Below are positions 16,492 through 25,695 of a stretch of 64,000 bases of DNA, piece by piece (within the stretch, counting starts at the first letter, position 1; every line of letters starts with the position of its first letter). The stretch is taken from contig CAJOIT010000002.1 in NCBI GenBank assembly GCA_905234755.1, positions 239,360 to 303,359 of the forward strand. Direction: 5' to 3'. A program made the position numbers and the translations under genes. The stretch comes from an uncultured Bacteroidales bacterium. Lineage in GTDB: Bacteria; Bacteroidota; Bacteroidia; Bacteroidales; ML635J-15. The notes beneath the pieces are model-generated. The model searched no databases and had not been told where the DNA came from. It was given only the letters and a program-made list of their open reading frames with translations.

Positions 16492-17737
16492 AAAGCATCA
16501 CCTTTACGATTTTTGTACCCTTGATTTCGAGAATCCTGAAGCGGTACGATACATCATTGTCGTTTATTGTAACAATCTCTCCTGTCTTCGGGAAATTGCC
16601 AGAGAAATACATAATGTAGCCTGCAATAGTCTCGTACTCATCCGATTCGGTAAGCGAATAGCCGTACTCCTCGTTGAAGGTTTCAACATCTTCAAGTCCC
16701 GACATCACATAGTTGCCATCCTTGTTGACCACAACTGACAACTCGTGCAAGTCGTGCTCATCCTCGAACTCACCAAAAATTTCCTCGAGAATATCCTCCA
16801 CTGTAACAATGCCACATGTGCTTCCAAACTCGTCAACCACTACGGCTATACTCCGGTTTGTGGTAATCAAGCGACCAAAAAGCTTCTTTGCCGACATAGT
16901 TTCAGGAACGACAAGAATCTGTCGCATTATATTGCGAAGTTTCTGCGGATTCTTGAAAATGTCCTTTATGTTCACATAGCCTATAATGTCATCGACATTC
17001 TCCTTGTAAACAAGCAGGTTTGAATGACCTGTTTCGACAAACATATTGCGGACATCCTCCACCGAATCGTTTACCTGCACAGCAAGAATCTTATTTCGCG
17101 GTATGATACACTCGCGCAGTTTGATGGACGAAAAGTCCATTGCATTCTGGAAAATCTTAAGTTCCTGCGCCGACTTTGCCGATGGAGAATCGGTACTGCT
17201 ATCGATAATATCTTCAATGTCAACCTTGCTGAACATATTGTTCTTCTGGTGGTCGTCGATTCTGACGCCAAAGATTCTTGTTATCAGCCGTGCAATCCAC
17301 ACCGAAATCACCACTACAGGATAAAACAGGAAATAGAAGAAAGCCACAGGCACTGCAAAAGTCTTCAATGCCGAATCGCTAAGGATTCGGAATAAAGTTT
17401 TCGGCAGAAATTCCGCAACAAAAAGTACTATCACAGTTGCGATTACGGTCTGCAAAAACAGAATAAGCATTCCATTGCCAAGAGGAGCCAGAGGCGCTGC
17501 CAAGACTTTTGCCAAGAAAATACTGTAGACTACATTGACAAGGTTGTTTCCAACAAGCATGGTCGATATGTACTGTGAAGAATCCTTTGTAATCAGAGCA
17601 AGCACCTTCGAATTGAAGCCATCTTTCTTAGTAGCAATCTCCAGCTTCAGCTTGTTGGATGTAACAAATGCAATCTCCATTCCCGAAAAGAATGCAGAAA
17701 GCACAAGAGCCAGCACTATGATTATCCAGTTCACCAT
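16481..17737 (-). CDS. gldE: GldE-like CNNM/CorC-family membrane protein
   Basis: 418 residues. An N-terminal CNNM transmembrane domain (VNWIIIVLALVLSAFFSGME, conserved SGME start), then a CBS pair (RECIIPRNKILAVQVND... and DEFGSTCGIVTVEDILEEI) and a C-terminal CorC/HlyC domain. Relatives include Mg/Co efflux factors and GldE, which supports GldD in flavobacterial gliding/T9SS. In Bacteroidales the same gene follows lptC. The start codon overlaps the upstream stop (TAATG). The gldE symbol rests on family and phylum; a plain CorC-type ion-efflux role is equally possible. Confidence 0.75.
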   Translation of the reverse strand: MVNWIIIVLALVLSAFFSGMEIAFVTSNKLKLEIATKKDGFNSKVLALITKDSSQYISTMLVGNNLVNVVYSIFLAKVLAAPLAPLGNGMLILFLQTVIATVIVLFVAEFLPKTLFRILSDSALKTFAVPVAFFYFLFYPVVVISVWIARLITRIFGVRIDDHQKNNMFSKVDIEDIIDSSTDSPSAKSAQELKIFQNAMDFSSIKLRECIIPRNKILAVQVNDSVEDVRNMFVETGHSNLLVYKENVDDIIGYVNIKDIFKNPQKLRNIMRQILVVPETMSAKKLFGRLITTNRSIAVVVDEFGSTCGIVTVEDILEEIFGEFEDEHDLHELSVVVNKDGNYVMSGLEDVETFNEEYGYSLTESDEYETIAGYIMYFSGNFPKTGEIVTINDNDVSYRFRILEIKGTKIVKVMLYAE

Positions 17738-17961
17738 TATCTTTCTCCGTTACGGCGTTTTTCACGCTTTTCTTCGTTACGGCGCTGCATAAAGCGCATG
17801 ATGAACATACCAACGCTTATTATTGCCATCGCATAGAAAATCCACACATTGGGTACCTCATCGTATTTGGTCTGATAATAAATTCCTGCGCCAAGGCAGA
17901 AAGCACCCATCACCAGCCAAAGGCACTCTACTACAATCTTAAAAATCTTGTTCTTATTCAT
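17737..17961 (-). CDS. Small two-helix membrane protein
   Basis: 74 residues with two hydrophobic stretches (IVVECLWLVMGAFCLGAGIY and VWIFYAMAIISVGMFIMRF) and a strongly basic cytoplasmic tail (MQRRNEEKREKRRNGER). It overlaps lptC by 8 bp and gldE by 1 bp, so translation is tightly coupled. I recognise no named family. The position suggests an envelope role with LptC or GldE. Confidence 0.75.
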   Translation of the reverse strand: MNKNKIFKIVVECLWLVMGAFCLGAGIYYQTKYDEVPNVWIFYAMAIISVGMFIMRFMQRRNEEKREKRRNGER

Positions 17962-18523
17962 CCTTTAAACTTATTACCCCGGCAGGCTTCAATATCTTCC
18001 ATTCCGAGAAGTCCTGGTTCGACTCGAAACCATCGCCAGTCAATATTTCATCTTCGGTGGTTATCCTGACAAATTTATCGGAATACACCAACTCCTTGTT
18101 CATGTCCCAATACATCAGCTCGGTATTAATCTTCTCGTTACGGCTGATATTGTCAACCTCCACATCCGACTTTATCTCCCACAGTTCCTTTTCGATGAGA
18201 AACCGAGCATACGAACATCTGAGAGTAGCAGTAACAGAACCATAGCCATCGAAAAATCTGACATTTAGTCCGTACCTGTACTCGTCATACTTTAGGTTCT
18301 GACCTTCAAACCTTGACAATTCCTTTGCCTTCAGTTCTACCATAATCCTGCCCGAATCGCTATACACCGTCTCGAATCCATAAACCGAGAAGGTAGGCAT
18401 ATTGGTTCGCGTTGTCAGCAGGTTCACCTTGTCGATGTCGTTCTTGCAAGAAACAAATATCGTACTTGCAACGATTGCAAGCACGATACCTGTCTTAAAA
18501 AATATTTCCTTTAATCCGGACAC
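17954..18523 (-). CDS. lptC: LPS export ABC transporter periplasmic protein LptC
   Basis: 189 residues. The start is a GTG in the overlap TAGTG with the upstream TPR gene. The N-terminal membrane segment ends in FVSC, so it may be lipid-anchored. The body is the LptC beta-jellyroll (PTFSVYGFETVYSDSGR, then VTATLRCSYARFLIEKELWE, then YWDMNKELVYSDKFVRITT). The motif LIEKELWEIKSDVEV is typical of LptC/OstA bridges. It receives LPS from the LptB2FG extractor and passes it to the periplasmic bridge. Confidence 0.9.
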   Translation of the reverse strand: MSGLKEIFFKTGIVLAIVASTIFVSCKNDIDKVNLLTTRTNMPTFSVYGFETVYSDSGRIMVELKAKELSRFEGQNLKYDEYRYGLNVRFFDGYGSVTATLRCSYARFLIEKELWEIKSDVEVDNISRNEKINTELMYWDMNKELVYSDKFVRITTEDEILTGDGFESNQDFSEWKILKPAGVISLKDE

Positions 18524-19842
18524 TACTTGATAAACCTTGCGGTAGTGGTTTCGTTAATCCAGCATCCGATTGTTATCGACTGACCTTCCTTCACATCAAC
18601 CCAGAAAGCATCCTGTTGCGATGGGAAATGTTCCGAATACCTTGCTATGAGCTGATTTGCATCTGAAGCAAGTGATGGGTCAACATTCTTGGCTTTCTGG
18701 AACTGGTCAACCACGAGCCAATAGAGACTCTTTTTCTCGAATGCGCTTTCGCCACAATCCTTACCACCTGCAGCATAAACCTTGCCTATCAGCAAATAAG
18801 CCTTTCCGCAATTGGGGTCAGCAGACAAAGCACTGCGAGCTGCCTGACGAGCCTTGGCGTAGTTGTTCATGTTTGTGAAATAGAGCAAGCCAAGTTCGTA
18901 GTACATGTCAGCCTTCTTAGAACCATCCTCTTCCAACGAGATTGCTTCGTTGTAGTATTGTTCTGCCTTTCCCGATTCGCCACGCTTGAAATATGCCTGT
19001 CCGATTGCGTGAGCAGCAGCCGAACTCTTTTCGTTTTCGTACATTACAATAGCAGAACGCATATAAAGGTCGGAAAGCTTGCATTCATCGCTGTTGCCTT
19101 TTCTCAATAGGTTGACAATCTTCTTTGCTAATTCAACATTAGTAGGATCAGCCTCGAACTTTGGCGAGAAGACATCGATTATCGACTTGCAGTCGGCAGC
19201 CGAACTATTTACAAATAATTCTTCAACTGCAGTTGCTGCATCAGCAATCTTTGCCTTCTTATCCTCCTTGGTTTCCTTTTCAACCTGCTCGGCAAGCGCA
19301 TCAGAAATAGAAGAATATATATTTACCATAACCTCCTTAGAGATTTCTTCCTTGTTGTAACGGTTCAAAGCAACAACCATATACAACTTCAGTACGCCGT
19401 ATGCAGTGGAATTACCAGCAACCTCGAAAGTACGGGCAAGCATGTCGTAAACTTCCACATAATTCTGCGGACGATATTTGTTAAGCATAATAGCCTTAGA
19501 ACCGAGATAAGTTCCTTCCTGACCATACAACGCGATTCTCTTGTCGTAAATCATAAGGAGCGTATCAATTGCAGCCTCACGAGCATCACCTTCCTTTGTT
19601 GCTATTACATTTTCAAGGATTGTAGGTCCCTGTATAAATACATTCTTTGTGGTTTTTTCTGCAACCCTGTCATCGCAATTGTCGAAGCACCATTTCCATG
19701 TAGGATATGCATCCTTGTAGTTCTTCTGATTGTAGAACTCGGTGTAGGTTGACATATTAACAGTGAAATCATCCTGCGCAAACACACCAGCGGAAAAAAG
19801 CATTCCCGCTATCATCATCAATATTAAATTACTGAGTTTCAT
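18523..19842 (-). CDS. Secreted TPR-repeat protein
   Basis: 439 residues. Sec signal peptide (cleavage likely after VFAQ), then helical repeats, with clear TPRs in the middle and C-terminal half (AAHAIGQAYFKRGESGKAEQ, MYYELGLLYFTNMNNYAKAR, CGKAYLLIGKVYAAGGKDCG). It ends with a small beta segment (VKEGQSITIGCWINETTTAR). This gene sits between the OMP and lptC in many Bacteroidales, so an envelope-assembly role is likely, but the function is unassigned. Confidence 0.85.
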   Translation of the reverse strand: MKLSNLILMMIAGMLFSAGVFAQDDFTVNMSTYTEFYNQKNYKDAYPTWKWCFDNCDDRVAEKTTKNVFIQGPTILENVIATKEGDAREAAIDTLLMIYDKRIALYGQEGTYLGSKAIMLNKYRPQNYVEVYDMLARTFEVAGNSTAYGVLKLYMVVALNRYNKEEISKEVMVNIYSSISDALAEQVEKETKEDKKAKIADAATAVEELFVNSSAADCKSIIDVFSPKFEADPTNVELAKKIVNLLRKGNSDECKLSDLYMRSAIVMYENEKSSAAAHAIGQAYFKRGESGKAEQYYNEAISLEEDGSKKADMYYELGLLYFTNMNNYAKARQAARSALSADPNCGKAYLLIGKVYAAGGKDCGESAFEKKSLYWLVVDQFQKAKNVDPSLASDANQLIARYSEHFPSQQDAFWVDVKEGQSITIGCWINETTTARFIK

Positions 19843-19853
19843 AGTTATATAAT

Positions 19854-21128
19854 TTAATCAATTCTACTTTTTTCAAACCAATGGTCAACTAAACTAAAGT
19901 TGACGCCAACAATAAAATAATTTTCCTTTACCAAATCGTTTTTTAAAGAACCTCTTTGGCCGTACTGCAAAGTCACATTGAAAACTGTCTTTGCATGTCT
20001 CGGTTTAAACCCTATTCCAAAAGTAATGCCATAATCTGGAACAGATAGTTTCGAGTTGTTCATATTTATGTATGAGTTATTGAAATACAAGCCCATACGA
20101 TATGATGACGACTCCCAAATATTTTTCGGAGACAGCCTGTTCGGTGTAAATTCTGCACCCAAGGCCACTCCTATACTATTGTTAAGCGAGTCGCATTCGC
20201 CAAAAAATTTGCTGTCTTTCCAATTCTGGAGCGTGAAGTCAGCAGCAATCGACAATTTATCCTTATAAGTATAGCATGCACCAAAACCGATTGTATGCGG
20301 TAGTCCGATGCTTCCCTTCAATGTATCTTGACTGATAGTATCAATGACTGTCGTTGCAGCACTTGCCAATGTATTATATACCAGCGCAAACTGTTTTGCG
20401 TGAAGGTCACGATTGTAGGCATAATATGCGCCTAGCCTCAGATTGTCATCGCCAATGTGAATATTGTACTTTGCACCCACATCGAATGTAACATCCGAAA
20501 TCTTGAAAGTTTTCTGGCAGAATGAATTAACATACATTCCTGTTGAATCGTCATCGAAAACTATAGCGTTCGAATGGTAGATTTTGCCGAACAGGTACGA
20601 AACGCCAACGCCCAAGCTCAAATCGGGAATTGGATTAAAGGCATTGGAAAAGAAAACCTTGTTAAGTCCGCCATCGCCAGCATAAACATAGTTCTTGTCG
20701 ATGCCAAAAGAATTGTCGGGCGAATAAATCGAATAGCCGACATTGCTGTATGGGGTTATTCCCAAAGCTATCTTCCACCATTTGGCACAGGCAAAACCCA
20801 CTGCGATTTGTGAAAGTTCGGCATCGGCCTTTATCTTCGATGTCGCAGGGTCGGATACGGAATAATGCCTGAAACCAGCATCGAAACCGAAGTTGAAGAT
20901 GAAAGTCAGCGTATCGATTTCACCGATGCTAGCAGGACTCTTGTAGTTCACATCGTACATAAACGGAGTTGCGTATCCCACGCCACCCATCGACGAGTTT
21001 CGTGCCTGAGCATTTACGTTAACATCACCAATACCATATCGCGAATAAGGCGAACCAACACTACCCTGAGCAAAAGACAGAGCAGTAATCAGCATTGCAG
21101 ACACCAACAACAATAATCGTCTAGTCAT
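19854..21128 (-). CDS. Outer-membrane beta-barrel protein
   Basis: 424 residues from the ATG at 21128, which overlaps the coaX stop by 8 bp; an ATG six codons upstream (21146) is the alternative. Signal peptide MTRRLLLLVSAMLITALSFA. The mature N-terminus SPYSRYGIGDVNVNAQARNS with an 'SMGGVGYA' turn is typical of FadL/PorV-like Bacteroidota barrels. Alternating aromatic strands continue to the C-terminal aromatic-rich strands (NYFIVGVNFSLVDHWFEK). It is the second gene of the coaX operon. It probably forms a porin or a docking barrel; ligand unknown. Confidence 0.8.
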   Translation of the reverse strand: MTRRLLLLVSAMLITALSFAQGSVGSPYSRYGIGDVNVNAQARNSSMGGVGYATPFMYDVNYKSPASIGEIDTLTFIFNFGFDAGFRHYSVSDPATSKIKADAELSQIAVGFACAKWWKIALGITPYSNVGYSIYSPDNSFGIDKNYVYAGDGGLNKVFFSNAFNPIPDLSLGVGVSYLFGKIYHSNAIVFDDDSTGMYVNSFCQKTFKISDVTFDVGAKYNIHIGDDNLRLGAYYAYNRDLHAKQFALVYNTLASAATTVIDTISQDTLKGSIGLPHTIGFGACYTYKDKLSIAADFTLQNWKDSKFFGECDSLNNSIGVALGAEFTPNRLSPKNIWESSSYRMGLYFNNSYINMNNSKLSVPDYGITFGIGFKPRHAKTVFNVTLQYGQRGSLKNDLVKENYFIVGVNFSLVDHWFEKSRID

Positions 21129-21852
21129 TAAATTCCAATATTTCATTCAATCCAAAAGCCACCAAATATGGCTCTGCAAAATTAGAAAAATTTATTCGGT
21201 TCTCAAAGAAAAAGCTGTCGCCACCTGTAAAAACTACAAGCAGGTCTTCAAAATGCCTTGCGAACTCTCTTACAGTTGACTCAACTTCGTATAGAATACC
21301 ATTCTGAACGCCTAGACCAATAGCCTCTTTTGTGTTTTTGCCGAACAAGCCTTCCATTGAGTTATCCAACTGCAATAACGGAAGTTTGCCCGTAAAATTG
21401 TGCAGTGCGCGAAACCTTGTATTCAGTCCCGGGGAAATGTTTCCACCAAGATATTCGCCTTGGGCTGTTACAATGTCGTATGTTATCGCCGTGCCAGAGT
21501 CGATTACAAGGACATTTCGCTTGGGATAACGCTTTACCGCACCGACAACTGCCGCTACGCGGTCGCTACCAAGCGTGCTTGGCGTACCATACTTTATAGA
21601 TATAGGGAATCGCAACGAAGTATTGAAAAGCATCACAGGGAAAAACGGTCTGAACACCGATGCAATTGTCTCCTGCTCGATGCTTACAGATGAAACTATG
21701 CCCTTTGCGATACTAGCAATAGGCACGGCAGACTCCAATGCCGGCAACAATTCAGTCACCGTACAGCATTTCAAGCTATGAGCAATTTCTCCATTTTCAA
21801 ACAGGAACATCTTTATCGATGTGTTTCCTGCATCTACGACAAGATTGTACAT
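21121..21852 (-). CDS. coaX: Type III pantothenate kinase
   Basis: 243 residues, normal for CoaX, which catalyses the first step of coenzyme A synthesis in the cytoplasm. The N-terminal VVDAGNTSIKMF is the ASKHA phosphate-1 motif. GSDRVAAVVGA and VLVIDSGTAITYDIV (phosphate-2) follow, then GGNISPGLNTRFRALHNFTGKLP, which holds the glycine-rich pantothenate-site loop, and VFTGGDSFFF (adenosine motif). It heads the operon running to the GT22 gene, with a promoter just upstream. Confidence 0.95.
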   Translation of the reverse strand: MYNLVVDAGNTSIKMFLFENGEIAHSLKCCTVTELLPALESAVPIASIAKGIVSSVSIEQETIASVFRPFFPVMLFNTSLRFPISIKYGTPSTLGSDRVAAVVGAVKRYPKRNVLVIDSGTAITYDIVTAQGEYLGGNISPGLNTRFRALHNFTGKLPLLQLDNSMEGLFGKNTKEAIGLGVQNGILYEVESTVREFARHFEDLLVVFTGGDSFFFENRINFSNFAEPYLVAFGLNEILEFND

Positions 21853-21868
21853 CCGAAAAAAATTTACG

Positions 21869-21898
21869 CAAAGGTAAGAAAATTTCTATTCTGGCAAA
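21869..21898 (-). promoter_or_regulatory. Promoter of the coaX-lptC operon
   Basis: TACCTTTG (21869-21876) and TTTG (21895-21898) on the minus strand are 18 bp apart, one short of the usual 19. The -7 box lies 16 bp before the start codon. Confidence 0.6.
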
Positions 21899-22133
21899 CA
21901 AGCTTAAAGGCTTGCAGGCTTAAAGCCCGTTCTTAGAGCTGCGCTGTTTGAATGGCTAACGCCGTTTCAAAGTTTCAAGTTTCTGGGTTTCTATGTTTAT
22001 GATAGTTTGAAGTTGCTTGAAAATTCGATGATTTGATAATTCCGTTTTTTTACTATACCTAAATATATAATAGGTATTAGAAATATTTTTCAAAAAAAAA
22101 GTTAATAAAAATAACCATATAAAAAAATAACCT

Positions 22134-22141
22134 TATATTTG
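22134..22141 (+). promoter_or_regulatory. -7 element for the lipoprotein gene
   Basis: TATATTTG matches TAnnTTTG, 68 bp before the ATG. No -33 TTTG is seen. Confidence 0.4.
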
Positions 22142-22209
22142 CGCCTTGTAAAAAAAGTAAAAGAACTGAAAATTTAATTAATTATTGTATAACTTAAAAT
22201 TTTAGAACA

Positions 22210-23070
22210 ATGAAAAACTTTAAAATTGTTATGATTTTGGTTGCTGCTGTTGCATTCTTCTGCAGCTGCGGTGAAAAAACTGTTACAGTAACTATGACAG
22301 AACAGAATAATGTAGTTACTTACGACCTTGCTTCTGCAAACTCTCTCGTAGTCAATTTTACCTGCACAGTAAAGGCTGAAACTGGTATTAAGACTATTGC
22401 TATTACACAAACTATTATGAACGGTGAAGAAACTGTAGCTACTAATCCTTTTGTATTTAATACTACCGAATATGAAGGAATGGCTGAATACTCATTCCCA
22501 ATTGAAGACACATTGTTTAAGTCTGAACTTGCTGCTGGCTACAAGGTATTATATACTGTAGTTGCTACTGACAAGAAAGACATCCAGGGTTCTTATGAAT
22601 ACCCAATCAATGTAGTTGAAACAGCTACAGCTCTCTCAGCTAACTGGAGCGAAACTATTTACATTACCCGTGCAGACCAAACTTCTTGGGCAGAAATTAA
22701 CGGAAACCGCGTTACTGCAACTGAAAATGCAATAATGGGTGTTAAGATGGGTTCGAACACTGGCACAGAAACTAAGATTAACACAACAAGCAATTGCGAA
22801 GGTTTTGTAGTTGTTGAAGATGAATATACATACAACGAGCAATTGGCAGAAGCTTATACTGCAGGAACTGCTGTTACTGAATTGGCTATTCCTTTCGACT
22901 ACCACAGAGGTTTCTCTCCAAAGACCTTCATTTCAAAGGTTGGTGAAGAATATGTATTGGTAAAGGTTGTTAGCGCTGACAACAGCCCTGCAGGTTCAGA
23001 CAACATCTCAGGAACAATCCTTGGTTTCCAGTACAAGAAGGCTGAAACAGCTCCTGTAGCTGCAAAGTAA
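22210..23070 (+). CDS. Lipoprotein of unknown function
   Basis: 286 residues. Signal peptide with FFCSC (lipidation at Cys18 or Cys20). The mature protein is T/V/A-rich and mostly beta. Two Ig-like stretches can be guessed: residues ~30-135 (ending YPINVVETATA), then a second domain from NWSETIYIT to the end (GTILGFQYKK). Codon use is strongly biased toward frequent codons (GCT, GTT, AAG), so it may be abundant. It is a single-gene transcript with its own terminator. No family recognised. Confidence 0.8.
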   Translation: MKNFKIVMILVAAVAFFCSCGEKTVTVTMTEQNNVVTYDLASANSLVVNFTCTVKAETGIKTIAITQTIMNGEETVATNPFVFNTTEYEGMAEYSFPIEDTLFKSELAAGYKVLYTVVATDKKDIQGSYEYPINVVETATALSANWSETIYITRADQTSWAEINGNRVTATENAIMGVKMGSNTGTETKINTTSNCEGFVVVEDEYTYNEQLAEAYTAGTAVTELAIPFDYHRGFSPKTFISKVGEEYVLVKVVSADNSPAGSDNISGTILGFQYKKAETAPVAAK

Positions 23071-23094
23071 TTAGAACATCTAATTGAAAACCAT

Positions 23095-23123
23095 AAGAGG
23101 CTCTTTTCAGAGCCTCTTTTTTT
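23095..23123 (+). terminator. Terminator of the lipoprotein gene
   Basis: AAGAGGCTC / GAGCCTCTT stem with loop TTTTCA and a following run of T. Confidence 0.85.
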
Positions 23124-23139
23124 ATGCCATAATATGGCA

Positions 23140-23170
23140 AAAAAAAATGGGGTTCCCTACGGAACCCCAT
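23140..23170 (-). terminator. Terminator of pgk
   Basis: A perfect 10-bp stem (ATGGGGTTCC / GGAACCCCAT, 23147-23170, loop of 4) is followed on the minus strand by eight or more T. The plus strand also has a T-rich tail, so it may work both ways. Confidence 0.85.
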
Positions 23171-23192
23171 AAATATTTTTTTCTTCGTAGAA

Positions 23193-25109
23193 TTAAATCA
23201 CATCCGAAGATATTGCCTTCAAGCCTGGCAATTCCTTGCCTTCGATGTACTCGAGCAAAGCACCGCCTGCCGTAGAAGCATAACTGATTTTCTCACTAAG
23301 ATTGAACTTATTGAGTGCTGCAATGCTGTCACCACCACCGACAAGCGTAAATGCGCCAAGCTCGGTAGCACGACAAACTGCCAAGGCAACCTTCATTGTA
23401 CCATTGCTAAAATGTTCCATCTCGAATACACCCATAGGTCCGTTCCAAAGTATGGTCTTGGAATTTTCAATAACCTCGGTGTATCTCTGGATTGTCTTGA
23501 CTCCCATGTCCATGCCTTCCCAACCATCGGGAACATTACGAACATCGGCCATGTGAATGTTGGCTTCATTGTCGAACTTGTCACCAATCATGCAGTCAAC
23601 TGGCAAATAAAGGTTTACATTCAGCTTCTTTGCCATGTCGAGGATTTCGTTTGCAATAGGAATGCAATCGTCCTCTGCCAACGAACGACCAATATTTCCG
23701 CCCATTGCCTTGATGAAGGTGTAGGAAATTCCACCACCAACAATGAGGTTGTCAACCTTGGTAATCAACGATTTGATAATATCTATCTTGGTCGAAATCT
23801 TTGAGCCGCCAACTATTGCCGTAACAGGCTTTTCGCCAGTGGTAAGCACCTTGTTGATGTTGTTTACCTCGTTCTCTACCAAGTAACCGAGCATCTTGTC
23901 CTTCGGGAAGTACTTTGCAACATAGTATGTTGAAGCATGTGCGCGGTGTGCTGTACCGAAAGCATCGTTCACATAGCAATCGCCGTAAGATGCGAGAGTC
24001 TTTACAAACTCCTTCTGCGATTCCTTTATAGCAGCTTTTGCAGCTTTCTTTTCCTCATCGGTAGCATCATCGGCCAATCCGCGTGGTTTGCCTTCTTCCT
24101 CGGCGTAGAAACGGAGATTCTCGAGCAACAAAACTTCTCCCGACTTCAATGCTGCGGCCTGAGCCTGTGCCTTCTGGCAGTCGTCGGCAAACTGTACTGG
24201 AACACCAAGGCATTCGCTTACATGCTTTACAATATGCTTCAATGAGAATTTGTTGTCCACTTTCTTCGGACGACCAAGATGCGACATTAGAATAACAGCG
24301 CCACCATCCTTCAAAATCTTCTTGATCGTCGGAACTTCGCAAACTATACGGGTGTCATCGGTAATGTTGAAGTTTTCGTCCAGCGGAACATTGAAGTCAA
24401 CGCGCAACAAGACTTTCTTTCCGTTGAAGTTATACTTGTCAATTGTATAGCCGTCCTTAGGTGCCTCATCGGTGTGGACGACCTTTCTTTCTGCTTTTTC
24501 TACCAGTTTTCCGCCCTCGAGGAAGAACATTCCACCTTCGAGGCCATAGCGCAAGATTGCAGACTTTGTATCGTCTCCATCGACAATGGTTCTAAGTCCA
24601 TTGGCGGTGCCACGAGCAGCAGCAAGAGCAGTCTTGTATGTGCCGTATGCGAAATGAGGCATTTCTGTATGCCCCAAAGTGCCGTTCCATACGAAAGTCT
24701 TTGCGCCTTCAATCTTCTCGGCAAAGATATCAACGGTCTTTACGCCAATGTCCATAATGAAGCGGCCATCGGGAATTTCATCGAGCTTTACATGCTCGAT
24801 ATTGGAATCGTTTGCTTCCTTGTCGGCAACATAGCAATCGACAGGCATGCATATTTTTCCAGCATACTTTGCAAGGATGTCCTTAGCCTTTGCAACGCAA
24901 GCATCACACACCTTGGAATTGCCGACATTCATTCCACTTGCTTTCGCAAAAGGAGCAACAAGTGCCCCAGCAACAAGAATTGTATCAACGCCAGATGCAA
25001 TGCATTCAATGGCTTCCATCTGTTCCTTTATCTTGTCACCACCAAGCAATACAGTAATCGGATGCTCAGCATTCTGAAGCATCACTTTAAAATTATTTTG
25101 CTTATCCAT
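23193..25109 (-). CDS. pgk: Phosphoglycerate kinase with an extra N-terminal C-lobe
   Basis: 638 residues from the ATG at 25109 (an upstream TTG at 25142 is also open). Residues ~221-638 are a complete [32 protein letters not shown] and [14 protein letters not shown] form the 3-phosphoglycerate lobe. [35 protein letters not shown] and [13 protein letters not shown] form the nucleotide lobe. Residues ~1-205 are a second, diverged nucleotide lobe: [40 protein letters not shown] and [10 protein letters not shown] align with the matching motifs, but GGGDS has become VDGDD and STAGGA has become GLEGGM. The enzyme makes ATP from 1,3-bisphosphoglycerate in glycolysis. The extra lobe cannot act alone and is probably structural or regulatory. 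Normal PGKs are 390-420 residues. Confidence 0.93.
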   Translation of the reverse strand: MDKQNNFKVMLQNAEHPITVLLGGDKIKEQMEAIECIASGVDTILVAGALVAPFAKASGMNVGNSKVCDACVAKAKDILAKYAGKICMPVDCYVADKEANDSNIEHVKLDEIPDGRFIMDIGVKTVDIFAEKIEGAKTFVWNGTLGHTEMPHFAYGTYKTALAAARGTANGLRTIVDGDDTKSAILRYGLEGGMFFLEGGKLVEKAERKVVHTDEAPKDGYTIDKYNFNGKKVLLRVDFNVPLDENFNITDDTRIVCEVPTIKKILKDGGAVILMSHLGRPKKVDNKFSLKHIVKHVSECLGVPVQFADDCQKAQAQAAALKSGEVLLLENLRFYAEEEGKPRGLADDATDEEKKAAKAAIKESQKEFVKTLASYGDCYVNDAFGTAHRAHASTYYVAKYFPKDKMLGYLVENEVNNINKVLTTGEKPVTAIVGGSKISTKIDIIKSLITKVDNLIVGGGISYTFIKAMGGNIGRSLAEDDCIPIANEILDMAKKLNVNLYLPVDCMIGDKFDNEANIHMADVRNVPDGWEGMDMGVKTIQRYTEVIENSKTILWNGPMGVFEMEHFSNGTMKVALAVCRATELGAFTLVGGGDSIAALNKFNLSEKISYASTAGGALLEYIEGKELPGLKAISSDVI

Positions 25110-25139
25110 ATAGTATATTTTATTGTTTTTGTTATCCCA

Positions 25140-25170
25140 CAAACTTAATAAAAATAATCATTCGCACGAA
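25140..25170 (-). promoter_or_regulatory. Promoter of pgk
   Basis: TAAGTTTG (25140-25147) with TTCG (25167-25170) 19 bp upstream, one mismatch from TTTG. The -7 box is 30 bp before the ATG, which favours the ATG over the TTG that overlaps this box. Confidence 0.55.
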
Positions 25171-25195
25171 AGAAAATATGCTTCTATTTTATCAC

Positions 25196-25225
25196 AAAAA
25201 AAGCCGCATCATCCGATACGGCTTT
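25196..25225 (-). terminator. Terminator after gcvH
   Basis: AAAGCCG / CGGCTTT stem on the minus strand followed by TTTTTTT, 20 bp after the gcvH stop. Confidence 0.8.
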
Positions 25226-25245
25226 CATGAATTCAAAATGAATTA

Positions 25246-25626
25246 TTATTTCTTTGTCAAAGCTTCGTAAGCAGCTGCATCGAGAAGTGAGTTTGCCTGA
25301 GACGGGTCGGTCATTCTAATCTTAATCAACCAGCCATTCTCGTATGCATCGTCCTTCAACATTTCAGGATTGTCGAGAGCGTCCTGATTTACTTCGAGAA
25401 CTTCGCCAGATACTGGCATATAAACCTTTGATGCAACCTTTGATGCTTCGATAACACCAAATTCTTCGCCCTTTTCGAGAGTTTCACCTTCAACCTCAAT
25501 TTCAATGTAAATAAGGTCGTTCAATTCTGATACTGCATAATCGGTAATACCAATGTAAGCTTCTTCGCCGTTAACGCGCAACCATTCGTGTGATTCTGCG
25601 TACTTTAATTCTTTTGGAAATGCCAT
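25246..25626 (-). CDS. gcvH: Glycine cleavage system H protein
   Basis: 126 residues, normal length. This lipoyl carrier shuttles the aminomethyl group between the P, T and L proteins of glycine cleavage. The N-terminal SHEWLRVNGEEAYIGITDYA and the lipoyl loop FGVIEASKVASKVYMPVSG are typical, with Lys63 as the lipoylated residue. No P, T or L gene is nearby; the gene instead follows sprA, a common order in this phylum. A likely promoter of its own lies at the sprA 3' end. Confidence 0.95.
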   Translation of the reverse strand: MAFPKELKYAESHEWLRVNGEEAYIGITDYAVSELNDLIYIEIEVEGETLEKGEEFGVIEASKVASKVYMPVSGEVLEVNQDALDNPEMLKDDAYENGWLIKIRMTDPSQANSLLDAAAYEALTKK

Positions 25627-25664
25627 TTTTATTTATTTTTAATGTTAATACAAAATTTATTCGC

Positions 25665-25695
25665 CAAAAATAATACTTATTTATCAAGTAGCAAG
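25665..25695 (-). promoter_or_regulatory. Likely gcvH promoter overlapping the sprA 3' end
   Basis: TATTTTTG (25665-25672) with CTTG (25692-25695) 19 bp upstream, one mismatch from consensus. The -33 element lies inside the last codons of sprA. Confidence 0.45.

Larger units (their letters stand above)
21853..22209. other. 357-bp divergent intergenic region
   Basis: It holds the coaX promoter at the left and a -7 element at the right. Between them are a twice-repeated GCTTAAAG segment near 21900-21926 and GTTTC/TTTCAAG short repeats near 21960-21995. I see no ORF or RNA gene. Confidence 0.5.

Noticed and set aside
25110..25142. Upstream TTG start for pgk
   Set aside because: It lies within the predicted -7 box, so the transcript would start after it; the ATG at 25109 fits.
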